A DNA stretch of 64,000 nt from Rhizobium sp. NZLR1 (GTDB taxonomy: Bacteria > Pseudomonadota > Alphaproteobacteria > Rhizobiales > Rhizobiaceae). Positions 16,362 to 25,833 of the stretch are shown piece after piece; the stretch's first letter is position 1, and the number at the start of each line of letters is the position of its first letter. The notes beneath the pieces were generated by a model that made no database searches, was not told the DNA's origin, and saw only the letters and a list, made by a program, of their open reading frames with translations. A program made the translations under genes and the position numbers. The DNA is taken from the NCBI RefSeq assembly GCF_017357385.1, contig NZ_CP071632.1, positions 2,857,501 to 2,921,500 of the forward strand, read 5' to 3'.

Positions 16362-19145
16362 TCAAGCCGCCCTCTCAACCGCCGGCTCGCCCATCGCCTG
16401 GGGCTTTCCGAGTAAATAACCCTGCGCCTCGTCGCACTGTTCTTCCAAGAGCGTGTCGAGCTGCGCCTGCGTTTCCACGCCTTCGGCCAGCACCGGCACC
16501 TCCAGGCTGCGGCCGAGTGCCAGGATGGCTCTGACGATCGCCTTTGACTGGGGGCTGGTTTCGACCTCGGCCATGAAGCTCTTGTCGAGTTTGATCTTGT
16601 CGAAGGGAAAGGAGCGTAGCGTCTCCAGCGACGAATAGCCGGTGCCGAAGTCGTCGATTGCGATCGACACGCCGAGCGCCTTGATCTGCCGCATCGTCCG
16701 CAAGGCCTTGTCCTTGTCGACGATGATCGAGCTTTCGGTGATTTCGATTTCGAGACGCCGGGCATTCAGACCGGTTTCCGAGAGGATGTCTGATATGACG
16801 GCCGCCATATCGGAATGGCCGAGCTGGATCGGCGACAGGTTGACGGCGATTTTGTCGCTGTTGTTCCAGCTCGCCGCCTCCCGGCACGCTTCCCGCAGCA
16901 CCCATTCGCCGATCGGCAGGATCGCGCCGCATTCCTCGGCCAGGCCGATGAAATCCATCGGCGGGATGTTGCCGCGTTCGTGATGCCGCCAGCGCAGCAG
17001 AACCTCGTAGCCGGTGATCTCGCCCGTTCGCACCGATTTCTGCACCTGATAGTGCAGATGCAGCTGGCTGCGATCAATCGAGGCCCAGAGGTCCTTGGCG
17101 AGCGAGCGGCGGCGGCGCGCATGCTCGTCCATGGCAGCCTCGTAGAAGCAGACCCTCTGCAGCAAGGATTGTTTGGCGCGGTACATCGCAAGGTCGGCAT
17201 TGGCGAGAAGCCCGTCGACGCTTGCGGCGTCGCTCGGATAGATCGCCACGCCGAGGCTGGCGCCGCTCCTGATCTCGAAGCCGTCGATGGAAACCGTCCC
17301 CGCGAGCGCGCCTTCCAGCCGCGCGATGAAATCGTGCAGGGCGCTCAGCTCATCGAAGCGCTTGGTCGCGGCGAACTCGTCTCCTCCGAACCGGGCGATG
17401 AACTCGCCCTCCTGCCGCGCCTCGTCGAGACGCCGCGCCAGCTCGACGAGGACCTTGTCGCCGGTGCCGTGCCCGTGCTGATCGTTGATCTCCTTGAACT
17501 TGTCGAGGTCGATGCCGATGACGGCGACGTTGCCCCTCACCCGGTCGGCGATCATCATTTCCTCAGAGACGCTCTCGCCGAACTGCAGCCGGTTCGGCAT
17601 GCCGGTCAGGCCGTCATGCTTGGCAAGGAAGGCGACCTGCTCCTCGGATTTCAGGCGATCGGTGATGTCTTCGAAGGTGACGACCCAGCCGCCATTGGGC
17701 AGCATGTTGACGTTCTGCTGGATGGATATGCCGCTCGGATATTTGTGAACCGCGCTGCCGGCGCCTGATCTGATCAGTGCCATGTTCCTGATATAATGCG
17801 CCTCGGCCTGCACGGATGCCTCTGCGGCATCCTCCGCATGGGCGGAATAGCCGACGTCGACGATCTGTCGGTAGCCCATGCCGGGACGCACCGATCCTTC
17901 GGGAAACCGGAAGATCTCGAGATAGCGCTTGTTGCAAAGCACCAGGCGCTCGTCCCTGTCGAACATGCAGATGCCTTGCCCCATATTCTCGAGCGCGACG
18001 TCGAGATTGCGGGTGATCTCCTCGATCCGGTCGGCATCCGCCTTCTGCTTGCTGGTGTCCTTGGTAATCTTCACATAGCCGATCAGTTGGCCGGTCTCGT
18101 CATAGATCGCGTCAATGACGACATGAGCCCAGAAGGAGGAGCCGTCCTTGCGATAACGCCACCCCTGGGCCTCGAACTTACCTTCAGTGCGGGCGGTCTG
18201 AAGCGCCTGCTGCGGCAGGCCTTTGCGGCGGTCTTCCTCCGAATAGAACAATGAGAAATCCTTGCCGACGATCTCATCGGCTCTATAGCCCTTGGCGCGC
18301 TCGGCGCCGGCATTCCAATTGCTGACCTTTCCATCCGGATCGAGCATATAGATCGCGTAATCGGTCACCCCCTGCACCAGGAGCTTGAAGTTGCGCTCCG
18401 CCCTGGCGGTCTTGGCCTGCCAACGCACGGCGAAAATGGCGGCCGCAAACCCGGCCGCCAGCAGCGAAAAAGTGACGGCGGCGATCGTCACCGCCATCAG
18501 TGCCGGTGAAAGAAGCGTGGCGGGATCGAGCGCGGTGATGCCCGGAATGACCGTCACCCCTGCCATTGCGGTGAAATGCAGGGCGACGACGCCGAGCGTC
18601 AGCAAAACCGTCGGCACCAGCCTGCCGAAAGTCGACCGGCCGCTCCGGCCGGCAAATCGAAAGGCAGCGATCGAAAAGGCAACGCCGAGAACGACCGAGG
18701 CCGTCACGTAGCCCGCATTCCACGAGATCTCACCGGGGAATTCGATGGCCAGCATGCCGGTGAAATGCATAGACCAGATACCCACGCCGAAGAGCACGCC
18801 CGCCAGGACGTTCGCCACCCATCTGTCATAGGCGATCTTGGCGGCAACCGCCGCCGTCGTCGCCACGATCGCGACCAGCAGCGAGACCAGCGTCAATCCG
18901 GCATGGTAACCGACGACGACGCCGGAATCGTATGCCAGCATGGCGATGAAATGCGTGGCCCAGATGCCAAAACCGCCCGCCGCCCCCGCCGTCACCAGCC
19001 ACACCCAGCGAACCGCGCCCTCGGACAATGTCGCCCGATTGAGCAGAACGAGCGTGCAATGGCTTGCGAGAAAGCAGATCAAACCCGCAAGCCCGACCAG
19101 CGTGAGATCATGCTGCTCGGTGATGCACGTCAGAACGGTAAACAT
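16362..19145 (-). CDS. MHYT-PAS-PAS-GGDEF-EAL membrane protein, cyclic-di-GMP turnover
   Basis: The 927-residue protein begins with a seven-helix MHYT sensor domain recognisable by repeated His motifs (ATHFIAML, SMHFTGML, ALHFTAMA), thought to bind copper or a diatomic gas. Two PAS-type domains follow (about 255-370 and 385-490), the first with FSLFYSEEDRRKG. The GGDEF domain has an intact GGDEF near 583. The EAL domain has EVL instead of EAL near 712 but keeps VNLSPIQL, IEITES, DDFGTGYSSL and LAEGVET. I prefer the Met at 19145 (MFTVLTCITEQHD), where MHYT proteins normally begin, over 19172. It stands alone, so the sensor signal probably tunes cyclic-di-GMP locally at the membrane. Confidence 0.9.
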   Translation of the reverse strand: MFTVLTCITEQHDLTLVGLAGLICFLASHCTLVLLNRATLSEGAVRWVWLVTAGAAGGFGIWATHFIAMLAYDSGVVVGYHAGLTLVSLLVAIVATTAAVAAKIAYDRWVANVLAGVLFGVGIWSMHFTGMLAIEFPGEISWNAGYVTASVVLGVAFSIAAFRFAGRSGRSTFGRLVPTVLLTLGVVALHFTAMAGVTVIPGITALDPATLLSPALMAVTIAAVTFSLLAAGFAAAIFAVRWQAKTARAERNFKLLVQGVTDYAIYMLDPDGKVSNWNAGAERAKGYRADEIVGKDFSLFYSEEDRRKGLPQQALQTARTEGKFEAQGWRYRKDGSSFWAHVVIDAIYDETGQLIGYVKITKDTSKQKADADRIEEITRNLDVALENMGQGICMFDRDERLVLCNKRYLEIFRFPEGSVRPGMGYRQIVDVGYSAHAEDAAEASVQAEAHYIRNMALIRSGAGSAVHKYPSGISIQQNVNMLPNGGWVVTFEDITDRLKSEEQVAFLAKHDGLTGMPNRLQFGESVSEEMMIADRVRGNVAVIGIDLDKFKEINDQHGHGTGDKVLVELARRLDEARQEGEFIARFGGDEFAATKRFDELSALHDFIARLEGALAGTVSIDGFEIRSGASLGVAIYPSDAASVDGLLANADLAMYRAKQSLLQRVCFYEAAMDEHARRRRSLAKDLWASIDRSQLHLHYQVQKSVRTGEITGYEVLLRWRHHERGNIPPMDFIGLAEECGAILPIGEWVLREACREAASWNNSDKIAVNLSPIQLGHSDMAAVISDILSETGLNARRLEIEITESSIIVDKDKALRTMRQIKALGVSIAIDDFGTGYSSLETLRSFPFDKIKLDKSFMAEVETSPQSKAIVRAILALGRSLEVPVLAEGVETQAQLDTLLEEQCDEAQGYLLGKPQAMGEPAVERAA

Positions 19146-19461
19146 GGAATAGGCCCTCGATTTGAGGGGCACGTTAAGCAGTGGGCGCTTAAGGAAGGTT
19201 GAAATGGGTAGGGCGGATGGGTGGCAAATGAGGCTGTTCGGGCGGGTTGTTCGGTGGGTTGTGAGATTAGCGTTTACGGTGGGTGTCTGGGTATGGTGAA
19301 TGAATTGGTGCGGTGGGGATCGAAGTGCTCATCGTAACGTTCGAGCTTCTCACCCCCGAGTCACAGCAACCTCAAACGGACATGCGTGCTGAAATACGCT
19401 TGTGCCCATAGATGCATCTGGCGATATTGCAGACCTCAAATCAGGATGTGAAAGGCGGCAG
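19146..19461. other. Intergenic, no gene recognised
   Basis: This G/T-rich spacer upstream of the MHYT gene holds no convincing ORF, repeat or terminator. It must contain the promoter of that gene, but I cannot point to it. Confidence 0.5.
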
Positions 19462-19698
19462 ATGACGTCGCTGGCGTTGATCACAATAACACCGTGTGCA
19501 GCAATGCTCATATCTGCATGCATCATGCGCAGAGGATTTCGGACCTGGATTTCATTGCTGCTGGCTTGCTCCACAGTGGCGATTGCAGCCTTCGAGCTGC
19601 GAAGCGGATTTAAGCAGACTTGTGAAATAGCCGAGAGCGAATGCGTCTCGATCCCTCGATCAAGGGCGAGACCGATCGCTTCGCCTATCGGTTTGTGA
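19462..19698 (+). CDS. Small putative membrane protein, unknown function
   Basis: The 78-residue product starts MTSLALITITPCAAMLISAC and has two hydrophobic stretches (about 2-20 and 29-45) separated by a basic turn (MRRGFR), then a polar C-terminus. AAAGGCGG sits at a reasonable distance before the ATG. It matches nothing I recognise. An ORF on the opposite strand covers the same bases but has no ribosome site or membrane pattern. The call rests on hydrophobicity only. Confidence 0.4.
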   Translation: MTSLALITITPCAAMLISACIMRRGFRTWISLLLACSTVAIAAFELRSGFKQTCEIAESECVSIPRSRARPIASPIGL

Positions 19699-19843
19699 AG
19701 CGGTGACAAGTGCCGGCGCCAACCTCAACTCGGCCTCCGAAGGAGGCCAGGATACTGCTCAACTGCGCCAGTCTGCAGCACGTCAGCTTTAGGAACTCGC
19801 TGGAGAGCCTGCAAACGTCAAGCTTGGGCAAATGCAAGAAGCA

Positions 19844-19910
19844 GCGTCGCGGCGTGCTTCGAGGCTCCGCCCTGCGGGCTGCGCACCTCAGCATGAGGGC
19901 GCGGGAGGAT
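19844..19910 (+). repeat. Dispersed palindromic intergenic repeat, copy A
   Basis: The sequence around TGCTTCGAGGCTCCGCC and GCACCTCAGCATGAGGG matches, in reverse complement, the copy at 55994-56064 with few differences. Shorter relatives occur at 25779-25815 and 47041-47114. Confidence 0.75.
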
Positions 19911-20024
19911 GCCGCGCAGTCATCGCGGGCGCAGGAGGATGTGCACAGCCTAAGCGAGAGCTTGCGCGATCCGCCTGCACTTAGATATCGTTTCGCGCTG
20001 ACAGCGATGTGCATCGGGAACAAA

Positions 20025-20198
20025 ATGCGCCGAGCTTTTAAATATATTGCAGCGGCAGTAGGATTTGGCGTGCTCGTTAGCGTTTGTATGATCGTGAAGG
20101 GACTGTTTGACGCCAACGATCATATTGACCGCTGCGCTGACGAAACCTCAGGACGATACATATTTGACAAGGACGCGAGAGCCGGCGCTTGCGGATGA
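20025..20198 (+). CDS. Small single-pass membrane protein, unknown function
   Basis: The product has 57 residues: a basic start (MRRAFKY), one hydrophobic helix (IAAAVGFGVLVSVCMIVKGL) and a short hydrophilic tail with DRCADETSGRY and a final Cys. GGGAA precedes the ATG; an in-frame ATG at 20007 is the alternative. The positive-inside pattern and the two tail cysteines suggest a membrane-anchored exported tail. Coding status is plausible but not proven. Confidence 0.45.
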   Translation: MRRAFKYIAAAVGFGVLVSVCMIVKGLFDANDHIDRCADETSGRYIFDKDARAGACG

Positions 20199-20742
20199 TC
20201 GCTTAAAACCGGACAACCAACTACAAATTTTTCAACGTTATAGGCCGGAAGCTGACGAACTGCGTCGAGGCACGAGGCGGCTGAAAAGCAGTTCGTCAGG
20301 CACCCTCCGTGTAGCGTCTTGAAAGTAAGTCGTTGCTGTCGTTGCTCCCGGCACGACGGCTTTTCGCGGCAACGCCAGCACCGCACCGGCAGCCGCCGGA
20401 ACTGGACTCAGTCGTCACGTCCCCTCACCGCCCATGAGCTGGTATCGTGATCGGGGTGCTGGTTGTTGTTCGCCTTGATTGCCGCGGCCCAGTCGGCGCC
20501 GTTGGTTTCGGTCGCGCCGGTGTTTTCTATGCTGGTGATCGTATCAAACCAGGCCACCATGTTTTCGGTGCAGGTATTGGCATGCGGCGCGAAGGCGTTC
20601 GAATCGTCAAGCGAATTCTCATGGCAGGTCATCAGGTCAAGTTCGGTCAGGCTGTGGGCGAGCCCCGGGCCGACGACTTAGACTAGATTTCCCCAATTTC
20701 ACCCAAGCACCATGATACGGAGTTGGATGAGGGGAATCTAGG
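20199..20742. other. Intergenic region with weak ORFs only
   Basis: A 74-codon minus-strand ORF at 20408-20632 has natural-looking hydrophilic composition (ENMVAWFDTITSIENTG), and its frame stays open upstream to about 20683, so it may be the 3' fragment of a lost gene. The plus-strand ORF over it is Gly/Arg/Val-rich and looks like a shadow. Nothing else is seen. Confidence 0.35.
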
Positions 20743-21345
20743 ATGTCGATCTTGCTAAGAAGTTTATCGCTACTGGTTGGAATAACATTGGCGGTACCAG
20801 CCTTTGGCAATTGCTTAACCGCCAATGAGACCAAACAGGGCGTCCTGCTGACCAGAGAGGCGCCTTTCTATTCCGTATTCTACAAGCCGGACGGCCCGGG
20901 TCTCACCGAACAACGGCTGATGGAGCGCGACGGTTCGTTGCAGCCGGTCTCGGCTGTATATTTGCACCCCTTGCTCGTCGAAAAGAGAGTGAGTGCCAGC
21001 GGGACGCATGAGCTGAAATACGCGAATGCGATTGCGTTAGACGATCTACCGCAGAAGAAGAACTGGCAATCCGACACCACGCTTTTCATCAATGGCAAAA
21101 AATCCGTTTCGGGCACGACTTTCATGAGGTTCGACGGCTTGGGAGAGGAAACGATTGCATCTTGTTCCTACAAAGTCTGGGCCATCAACAGCCGTCTGGA
21201 ACTGACGGAATTGCCGCCGATCATTTTCGAACAATACTATTCCCCCGAGCTTCATCTCGTTCTTCGTTCGGTAAAGCTGGGCCCCTCCAACCAACCGTTG
21301 AGCGAGATTCGATTTGATCGGTTCCAAATTGGCTGGGGCAACTAG
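20743..21345 (+). CDS. Secreted protein of unknown function
   Basis: The 200-residue product has a signal peptide (LLRSLSLLVGITLAVPAFG, cleavage near Gly22/Asn23), then a soluble domain rich in beta-strand patterns (TLFINGKKSVSGTTFMRFDG). It contains a Cys at 24 and another in IASCSYKVW that could form a disulfide. An ATG behind AGGGGAATCTAGG is the natural start. I recognise no family. Periplasmic location is inferred from the signal peptide. Confidence 0.7.
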   Translation: MSILLRSLSLLVGITLAVPAFGNCLTANETKQGVLLTREAPFYSVFYKPDGPGLTEQRLMERDGSLQPVSAVYLHPLLVEKRVSASGTHELKYANAIALDDLPQKKNWQSDTTLFINGKKSVSGTTFMRFDGLGEETIASCSYKVWAINSRLELTELPPIIFEQYYSPELHLVLRSVKLGPSNQPLSEIRFDRFQIGWGN

Positions 21346-21660
21346 GGGACATTGTCCACTCTATCATCCCAGAAAGCCCGCTCTCTAAGGCTTCTGCGCG
21401 ATAGTGGGGCGCTCCCTCCCTGCCTACTACTCTGTCGTCGCGAGTCGATGCGACCGCTCGCCACCTATCGCCAGACGTTCAAGAACCGTCCCTTTCCGTG
21501 GATACTCATTTCCGTGTCGTCCGCCGCGACGCCGTCGGTCACAAAGAAGGATGACGGCTCGATGGAGGTGGAGATCGCCTGGACATTACCTCTTACGGCT
21601 TGTTGACTCACCCGCAGTTGAACAATAACTTGCTAATTTGGTCGTTGGGCTTGTCCTCAC
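21346..21660. other. Intergenic, no clear gene
   Basis: No ORF with ribosome site is seen. On the minus strand around 21478-21565 a short open stretch (EPSSFFVTDGVAADDTEMSI) has protein-like composition and could be a gene remnant. Confidence 0.35.
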
Positions 21661-23367
21661 ATGACGGATCAATTTCTTCAGCGTCGTCTCGCTGCCATCG
21701 TCGTTGCCGATGTGGTGGGATATTCACGCCTGATGGAGGCTGATGAAGTCGCAACGCTGGCGAACCTCAGAGAACTCCGTTCTGGCGTTATCGAGCCGGC
21801 TGTGACGCGCCACAACGGTCGCATCTTCAAGGTCATGGGCGACGGCTTCCTAATCGAATTCGGTAGCGCGGTGGACGCAGTCGAAGCCGCGCTGGAAATG
21901 CAACGGGCCACCACGACTGTCGAGGCTTCCGGAGATCGACGCCTACTTTTGCGTGTAGGCGTCAATCTGGGAGATGTCATTGACGATGGTTCAGACGTCC
22001 TCGGCGACGGCGTCAATGTCGCGGCGCGCTTGGAGACGCAGGCCGCACCAGGAGGTATCTGCATTTCAGCCAATGTTCACGGCGAGATCGTCGGCAAGAT
22101 TAGCGACCGGTTCTTTGATGCAGGCGAACGCTACCTGAAGAACCTGACGCGCCCGATCCACGTGTGGCATTGGCCGGATGCGCTGCAGAGCATATTGCCG
22201 CTGCCCGAATGTCCCTCGATCGCTGTCTTGCCGTTCACGAATATGAGTGGGGATGAAGCGGACGCGCCTTTCGTCGACGGCTTGACCGAAGATCTGATCA
22301 CCGACCTTTCCCGTACGGCTGGCCTGTTCGTCATCGCGCGCAATTCCGTGTACGGCTACAAGGGGAAGCCGGTCGACGTAAAGCTGGTCGCCCAGGAACT
22401 CGGCGTCCGCTATGTCCTGGAGGGGAGCGCCAGACGCGCCATGGGACGTGTCCGCATCAATGCCCAATTGGTCGACACGCTTGCCGGCCAGCACTTGTGG
22501 GCCGAGAGGTTTGACAGGACGCTGGAAGATGTTTTCGAGTTACAGGATGAAGTTAACGCCAAGATTGTCGAAGCCCTCGTCGGCCGGCTGACCATCCCGA
22601 CGCCGCGCAATCGGCCGAAGAACTTTGAGGCGTACGATCTGTGTGTGCGCGCCCGCCTCCTGACGGAAGAGTCGCCGCAAACTGAGCGTGAGGCCTATAT
22701 GCTGCTCCAGCGCGCGGTTAAGCTCGAGCCATCATATGCCGAGGCGCTCGGTCTGCTCGCCTATAACCGTTGGCTTGCCTGGGCTCATTTCGGCGAGCCC
22801 GAAGATCCCAACCGCCGGATGGCGGCGACGTCAGCGCAGAAGGCGGTCGAGCTGGATCCCAACGATGCCGGCTGCCGTTACGTTCTGGGGACCATTTTGG
22901 CTTATGAGCGGCGATGGGAGGAATCAGAGGCCGCCTTCGCCAAGGCCCTGGAGCTGGACCCCAACCACGCCGACACCTGGGCCGCCATGTCGGACATTTC
23001 CGTGCTGGACGGCAGGGTTGCCGACGGACTGGCGCAGATCGAAAAAGCTCTGCGGCTCAATCCCTATCCAGCCTGCTGGTATCTTTGTCATCTTGGGCAG
23101 GCGCAATACGCCGCGCGTGATTATGAGGCGGCAACCGCTACACTCCGCAGGAAAGACACGTATCGTACCAACTCACGCAAATTCCTGGCGGCTACGCTTG
23201 CGCAATTGGGCCACCGTGAGGAGGCGCGGCGAGAAGCCGAATTGTTCCTGATCGCCCACCCTCATTTCACCATTGGCCATTGGCTGAGCTCCCAGCCGCT
23301 GCGCGATGCATCCGTACGAGACCACTTTGTCGACGGTTTCCGAAAGGCCGGCCTGCCGGAGATGTGA
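21661..23367 (+). CDS. Class III adenylate/guanylate cyclase with TolB-like domain and TPR repeats
   Basis: The 568-residue protein has an N-terminal class III cyclase domain: metal-binding Asp17 in VVADVVGYSRLM, Asp61 in KVMGDGFLIEFG, and DVLGDGVNVAARLE with Asp at the purine-selecting position, as in class IIIa enzymes. Next comes a TolB/FlgO-like domain (~190-320, SIAVLPFTNMSGDEADAPFV, GLTEDLITDLSR) and then TPR-like repeats to the end. This architecture is frequent in rhizobial cyclases, where the TolB-TPR part probably binds partner proteins. No membrane segment is visible. It is a lone gene with no linked phosphodiesterase or cyclic-nucleotide-binding protein. Confidence 0.88.
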   Translation: MTDQFLQRRLAAIVVADVVGYSRLMEADEVATLANLRELRSGVIEPAVTRHNGRIFKVMGDGFLIEFGSAVDAVEAALEMQRATTTVEASGDRRLLLRVGVNLGDVIDDGSDVLGDGVNVAARLETQAAPGGICISANVHGEIVGKISDRFFDAGERYLKNLTRPIHVWHWPDALQSILPLPECPSIAVLPFTNMSGDEADAPFVDGLTEDLITDLSRTAGLFVIARNSVYGYKGKPVDVKLVAQELGVRYVLEGSARRAMGRVRINAQLVDTLAGQHLWAERFDRTLEDVFELQDEVNAKIVEALVGRLTIPTPRNRPKNFEAYDLCVRARLLTEESPQTEREAYMLLQRAVKLEPSYAEALGLLAYNRWLAWAHFGEPEDPNRRMAATSAQKAVELDPNDAGCRYVLGTILAYERRWEESEAAFAKALELDPNHADTWAAMSDISVLDGRVADGLAQIEKALRLNPYPACWYLCHLGQAQYAARDYEAATATLRRKDTYRTNSRKFLAATLAQLGHREEARREAELFLIAHPHFTIGHWLSSQPLRDASVRDHFVDGFRKAGLPEM

Positions 23368-23643
23368 CAGCGAGTGGGAACAATCCCGACGCGTTCGAGG
23401 ACTTGATCAACGGATATGCGCTGCGCGAGAACGGCGGTCTGGATCGCAGTGCCATGCTTTTTCAGTCGCTCCACAAAACGCGTCAACCAGCCCGAGTCTC
23501 GCATGACTTTTCCGCTGGACCGCCTTGCTCAGGTGGCGATGAGCCCATAGCCCAGAATGAAGACAGGATGCTTTGCGAAACATTTAAGCAGCTTCGCCGA
23601 GACATGAAGGCGACGACGCTTATTCCGCTATCGGCGGCGCAAA

Positions 23644-24441
23644 GATGCCGTTACCTTCCGCCGCAAGGTTCCAGTTATCTGCGATCTCAAGCCGTCCGGA
23701 AAATATATGGCGGTAGACCTGCATCAGGCGGGCGGCATTCCCCAGGTGCTGAAACTGTTGCTCAATGCCGGGCTCCTGCATGGGGACTGCCTGACCATCA
23801 CTGGCCGCACGATCGCTGAAGAACTGGAGACCGTGCCGGATCAACCAAGGGCAGACCAGAATGTCATACGGACCCTGGATGCGCCGCTCTATAGCGAAGG
23901 CCATCTCGCGATCCTCAAAGGCAATCTCGCGGAAGGTGGGGCGGTCGCCAAGATTACTGGCCTGAAGAATCTGGTGATCACTGGTCCGGCACGCGTATTC
24001 GAAGACGAGCAATCGGCGATGGATGCCATTCTGTCAGACAAGATCAAGCCGGGCGATATACTCGTCCTCCGCTACCTCGGGCCAAAGGGTGGTCCTGGCA
24101 TGCCGGAAATGCTCGCCCCGACAGCCGCGATCATCGGCCGGGGCCTTGGCGATAGCGTGGGGCTGATCACGGACGGACGATTCTCGGGCGGGACCTGGGG
24201 CATGGTCGTCGGCCACGTCACCCCGGAAGCTTTTGTCGGAGGCACGATTGCGCTGGTTCGCGAAGGTGATCCAATTACCATCGATGCGCATCGCAAGCTG
24301 CTGCAACTCGATCTGCAAGACGAAGAAATTTCGCGGCGGCGTGCTGAATGGAAACAACCGAAACCCCGATATACCGCAGGCGTGCTGGCTAAATTTGCCG
24401 CTCTTGCCAGACCGGCCAATGAAGGAGCTGTGACAGGGTAG
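23644..24441 (+). pseudogene. ilvD: 3' fragment of a dihydroxy-acid dehydratase gene (ilvD-like)
   Basis: The frame encodes only the C-terminal ~265 of the ~570 residues of IlvD/Edd dehydratases: [55 protein letters not shown] and VGHVTPEA. The N-terminal half with the iron-sulfur cysteines is missing and homology stops near 23644, so the product cannot be active. An ATG at 23707 could still be translated but has no ribosome site. A decayed IS21 istB fragment begins just downstream, suggesting that transposition and deletion broke the locus. The functional biosynthetic ilvD is presumably elsewhere. Confidence 0.88.
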
Positions 24442-24546
24442 CATCAGGGACCAAAAGCTTCCGCTGTCGGCCGCAAAGCATGCGCAATCGGACGATCCCA
24501 CCAGGGGAAAGCTCCCACTACAATCCCGGTTTGGCCGAGACGAAGG

Positions 24547-24812
24547 CCCCGCCTTGCCCTTTACCTTCTCCTGCTCAAGCGCGATGACCAATTCGATCGT
24601 GGAGAAGAAGCGGACCTTTCGCCTGAACGCCAAGGGCAGTCGCAACATGGGTTTTGCCTGTTCCGGGCCTGCCGATAAGCACAACATTCTGCGCCGCATC
24701 CATGAACTCGCACCGTTGCTTCATTTATCTCGCTGGTAGTGAAGTCGACGCCGGAGAGGTCTTTGTAAGCCGGGAAGCGGGCGGCATTCATGTGATAATG
24801 GAATGTGACCAA
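24547..24812 (-). mobile_element. IS21-family istB (helper ATPase) relic
   Basis: The minus strand reads HMNAARFPAYKDLSGVDFTT and SEINEATVR, then after a frameshift MDAAQNVVLIGRPGTGKTHV (a Walker A site), and in another frame RRKVRFFSTIELVIALEQEK. These are consecutive segments of an IstB ATPase broken by at least two frameshifts. The istA transposase and element ends are not seen. This is a dead relic next to the truncated ilvD. Confidence 0.8.
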
Positions 24813-24941
24813 GAGGGCTCCCCACCGCCTCCCGTCGGCCAGGATATTAAGGTCCAGACGACGTCATCGGGGGTGCCGCGATTCCACCCTAATAACGATT
24901 TACAACAGGGCACCCTGAGGCCGTTGCGCAAAGGACCGACA

Positions 24942-25427
24942 ATGAGCAAATCGCTTGGGAACGGTATCAAGGCTATTTGTATTCCGTTCGCCGTCGCCGT
25001 TTTGTTTCACGCGCCAGCGTTCGCAGAATGCCGATCGCCACTCGATCGCCCTGAGTGGCCTGCGATCGCCCGATCAATTGCCACGCTACAATTGTGCGAA
25101 CAGATTCCTATTGGCCCTAATCAAACCGCCAGATTTCAGCTCGTTTCGGTGAAGATTTGTACTTTTCCGAGTGGTGTCAGTACTCTTTCGGCAAGGGCAG
25201 TGTTGACGTGTGAGTCCGGTTCTGAGGACCTCATTCAGTTGCCACAGCTTGATAGTGACGTTTTGGCTACCGTGTCCCTTGATACCGCCGCATGTCGGAT
25301 TTTGGATTCCGATATCCAAATCAGCGGAGAAATCGGTGGCCTTCTGTCTGGTCTCGAAAATACTCAACAAACCGCTCGCGACTGGGCGCAATCGCAATTG
25401 TCGCGGTTGTGCGCTTTGCAGCAATGA
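24942..25427 (+). CDS. Secreted protein of unknown function
   Basis: The 161-residue product has a signal peptide ending AFAEC (KAICIPFAVAVLFHAPAFA). The mature part has several cysteines (ECRSPL, LQLCEQI, VKICTFP, VLTCESG, AACRILD, RLCALQQ) that could form disulfides in the periplasm. AAGGA precedes the ATG at 24942. It shares size, export signal and Cys content with the secreted protein at 20743-21345, but I see no clear homology between them. Function unknown. Confidence 0.65.
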   Translation: MSKSLGNGIKAICIPFAVAVLFHAPAFAECRSPLDRPEWPAIARSIATLQLCEQIPIGPNQTARFQLVSVKICTFPSGVSTLSARAVLTCESGSEDLIQLPQLDSDVLATVSLDTAACRILDSDIQISGEIGGLLSGLENTQQTARDWAQSQLSRLCALQQ

Positions 25428-25778
25428 GGCTACCCCTATCAACATGCCGGGTGAAAAACCGTCGACGACAAAATACCGTAGACAATTCCTCCCGCTTCAC
25501 CTGCCTCTATCCGCGCCGCCATTCAGATAACTTCGACCGACCTACCAGCACACACTTGCCCATGCGGCTCCGGCACACCATCCGGCGAGCACACCAGTCG
25601 GATAATGGACGCCACTACCCGAAGCCTATCTCTTACGGACGCCGGGGCAACGCATGCTGCGAAACCTCTGTCCGATGAGGGAGGTTGGAGAGTGCCGCGC
25701 CCAATTACAGGTGGTGGAATGCCGTGGTTTTGCTACGTCTACTGTTACGACACCGTCTCGCGCCAGCGCCCCATAGAG

Positions 25779-25815
25779 CCTCATCCTGAGGCGCCCCGCA
25801 GGGGCCTCGAAGGAC
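25779..25815. repeat. Dispersed intergenic repeat, short copy
   Basis: CCTCATCCTGAGGCGCCCC and GGGGCCTCGAAGGAC belong to the same palindromic family as 19844-19910. It sits just past the end of the GH42 gene. The rest of 25428-25833 holds no credible gene. Confidence 0.6.
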
Positions 25816-25833
25816 GGGCGGTGCGCCACGGCC

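Noticed and set aside
20447..20686. 79-codon plus-strand ORF
   Set aside because: Gly/Val/Arg-rich composition and no ribosome site; the opposite strand looks more coding-like, though also unproven.
23262..23504. Minus-strand ORF with a protein-like stretch (RDSGWLTRFVERLKKHGTAI)
   Set aside because: It overlaps the end of the cyclase-TPR gene on the other strand, has no ribosome site, and I could not tie it to a family; at best a relic.
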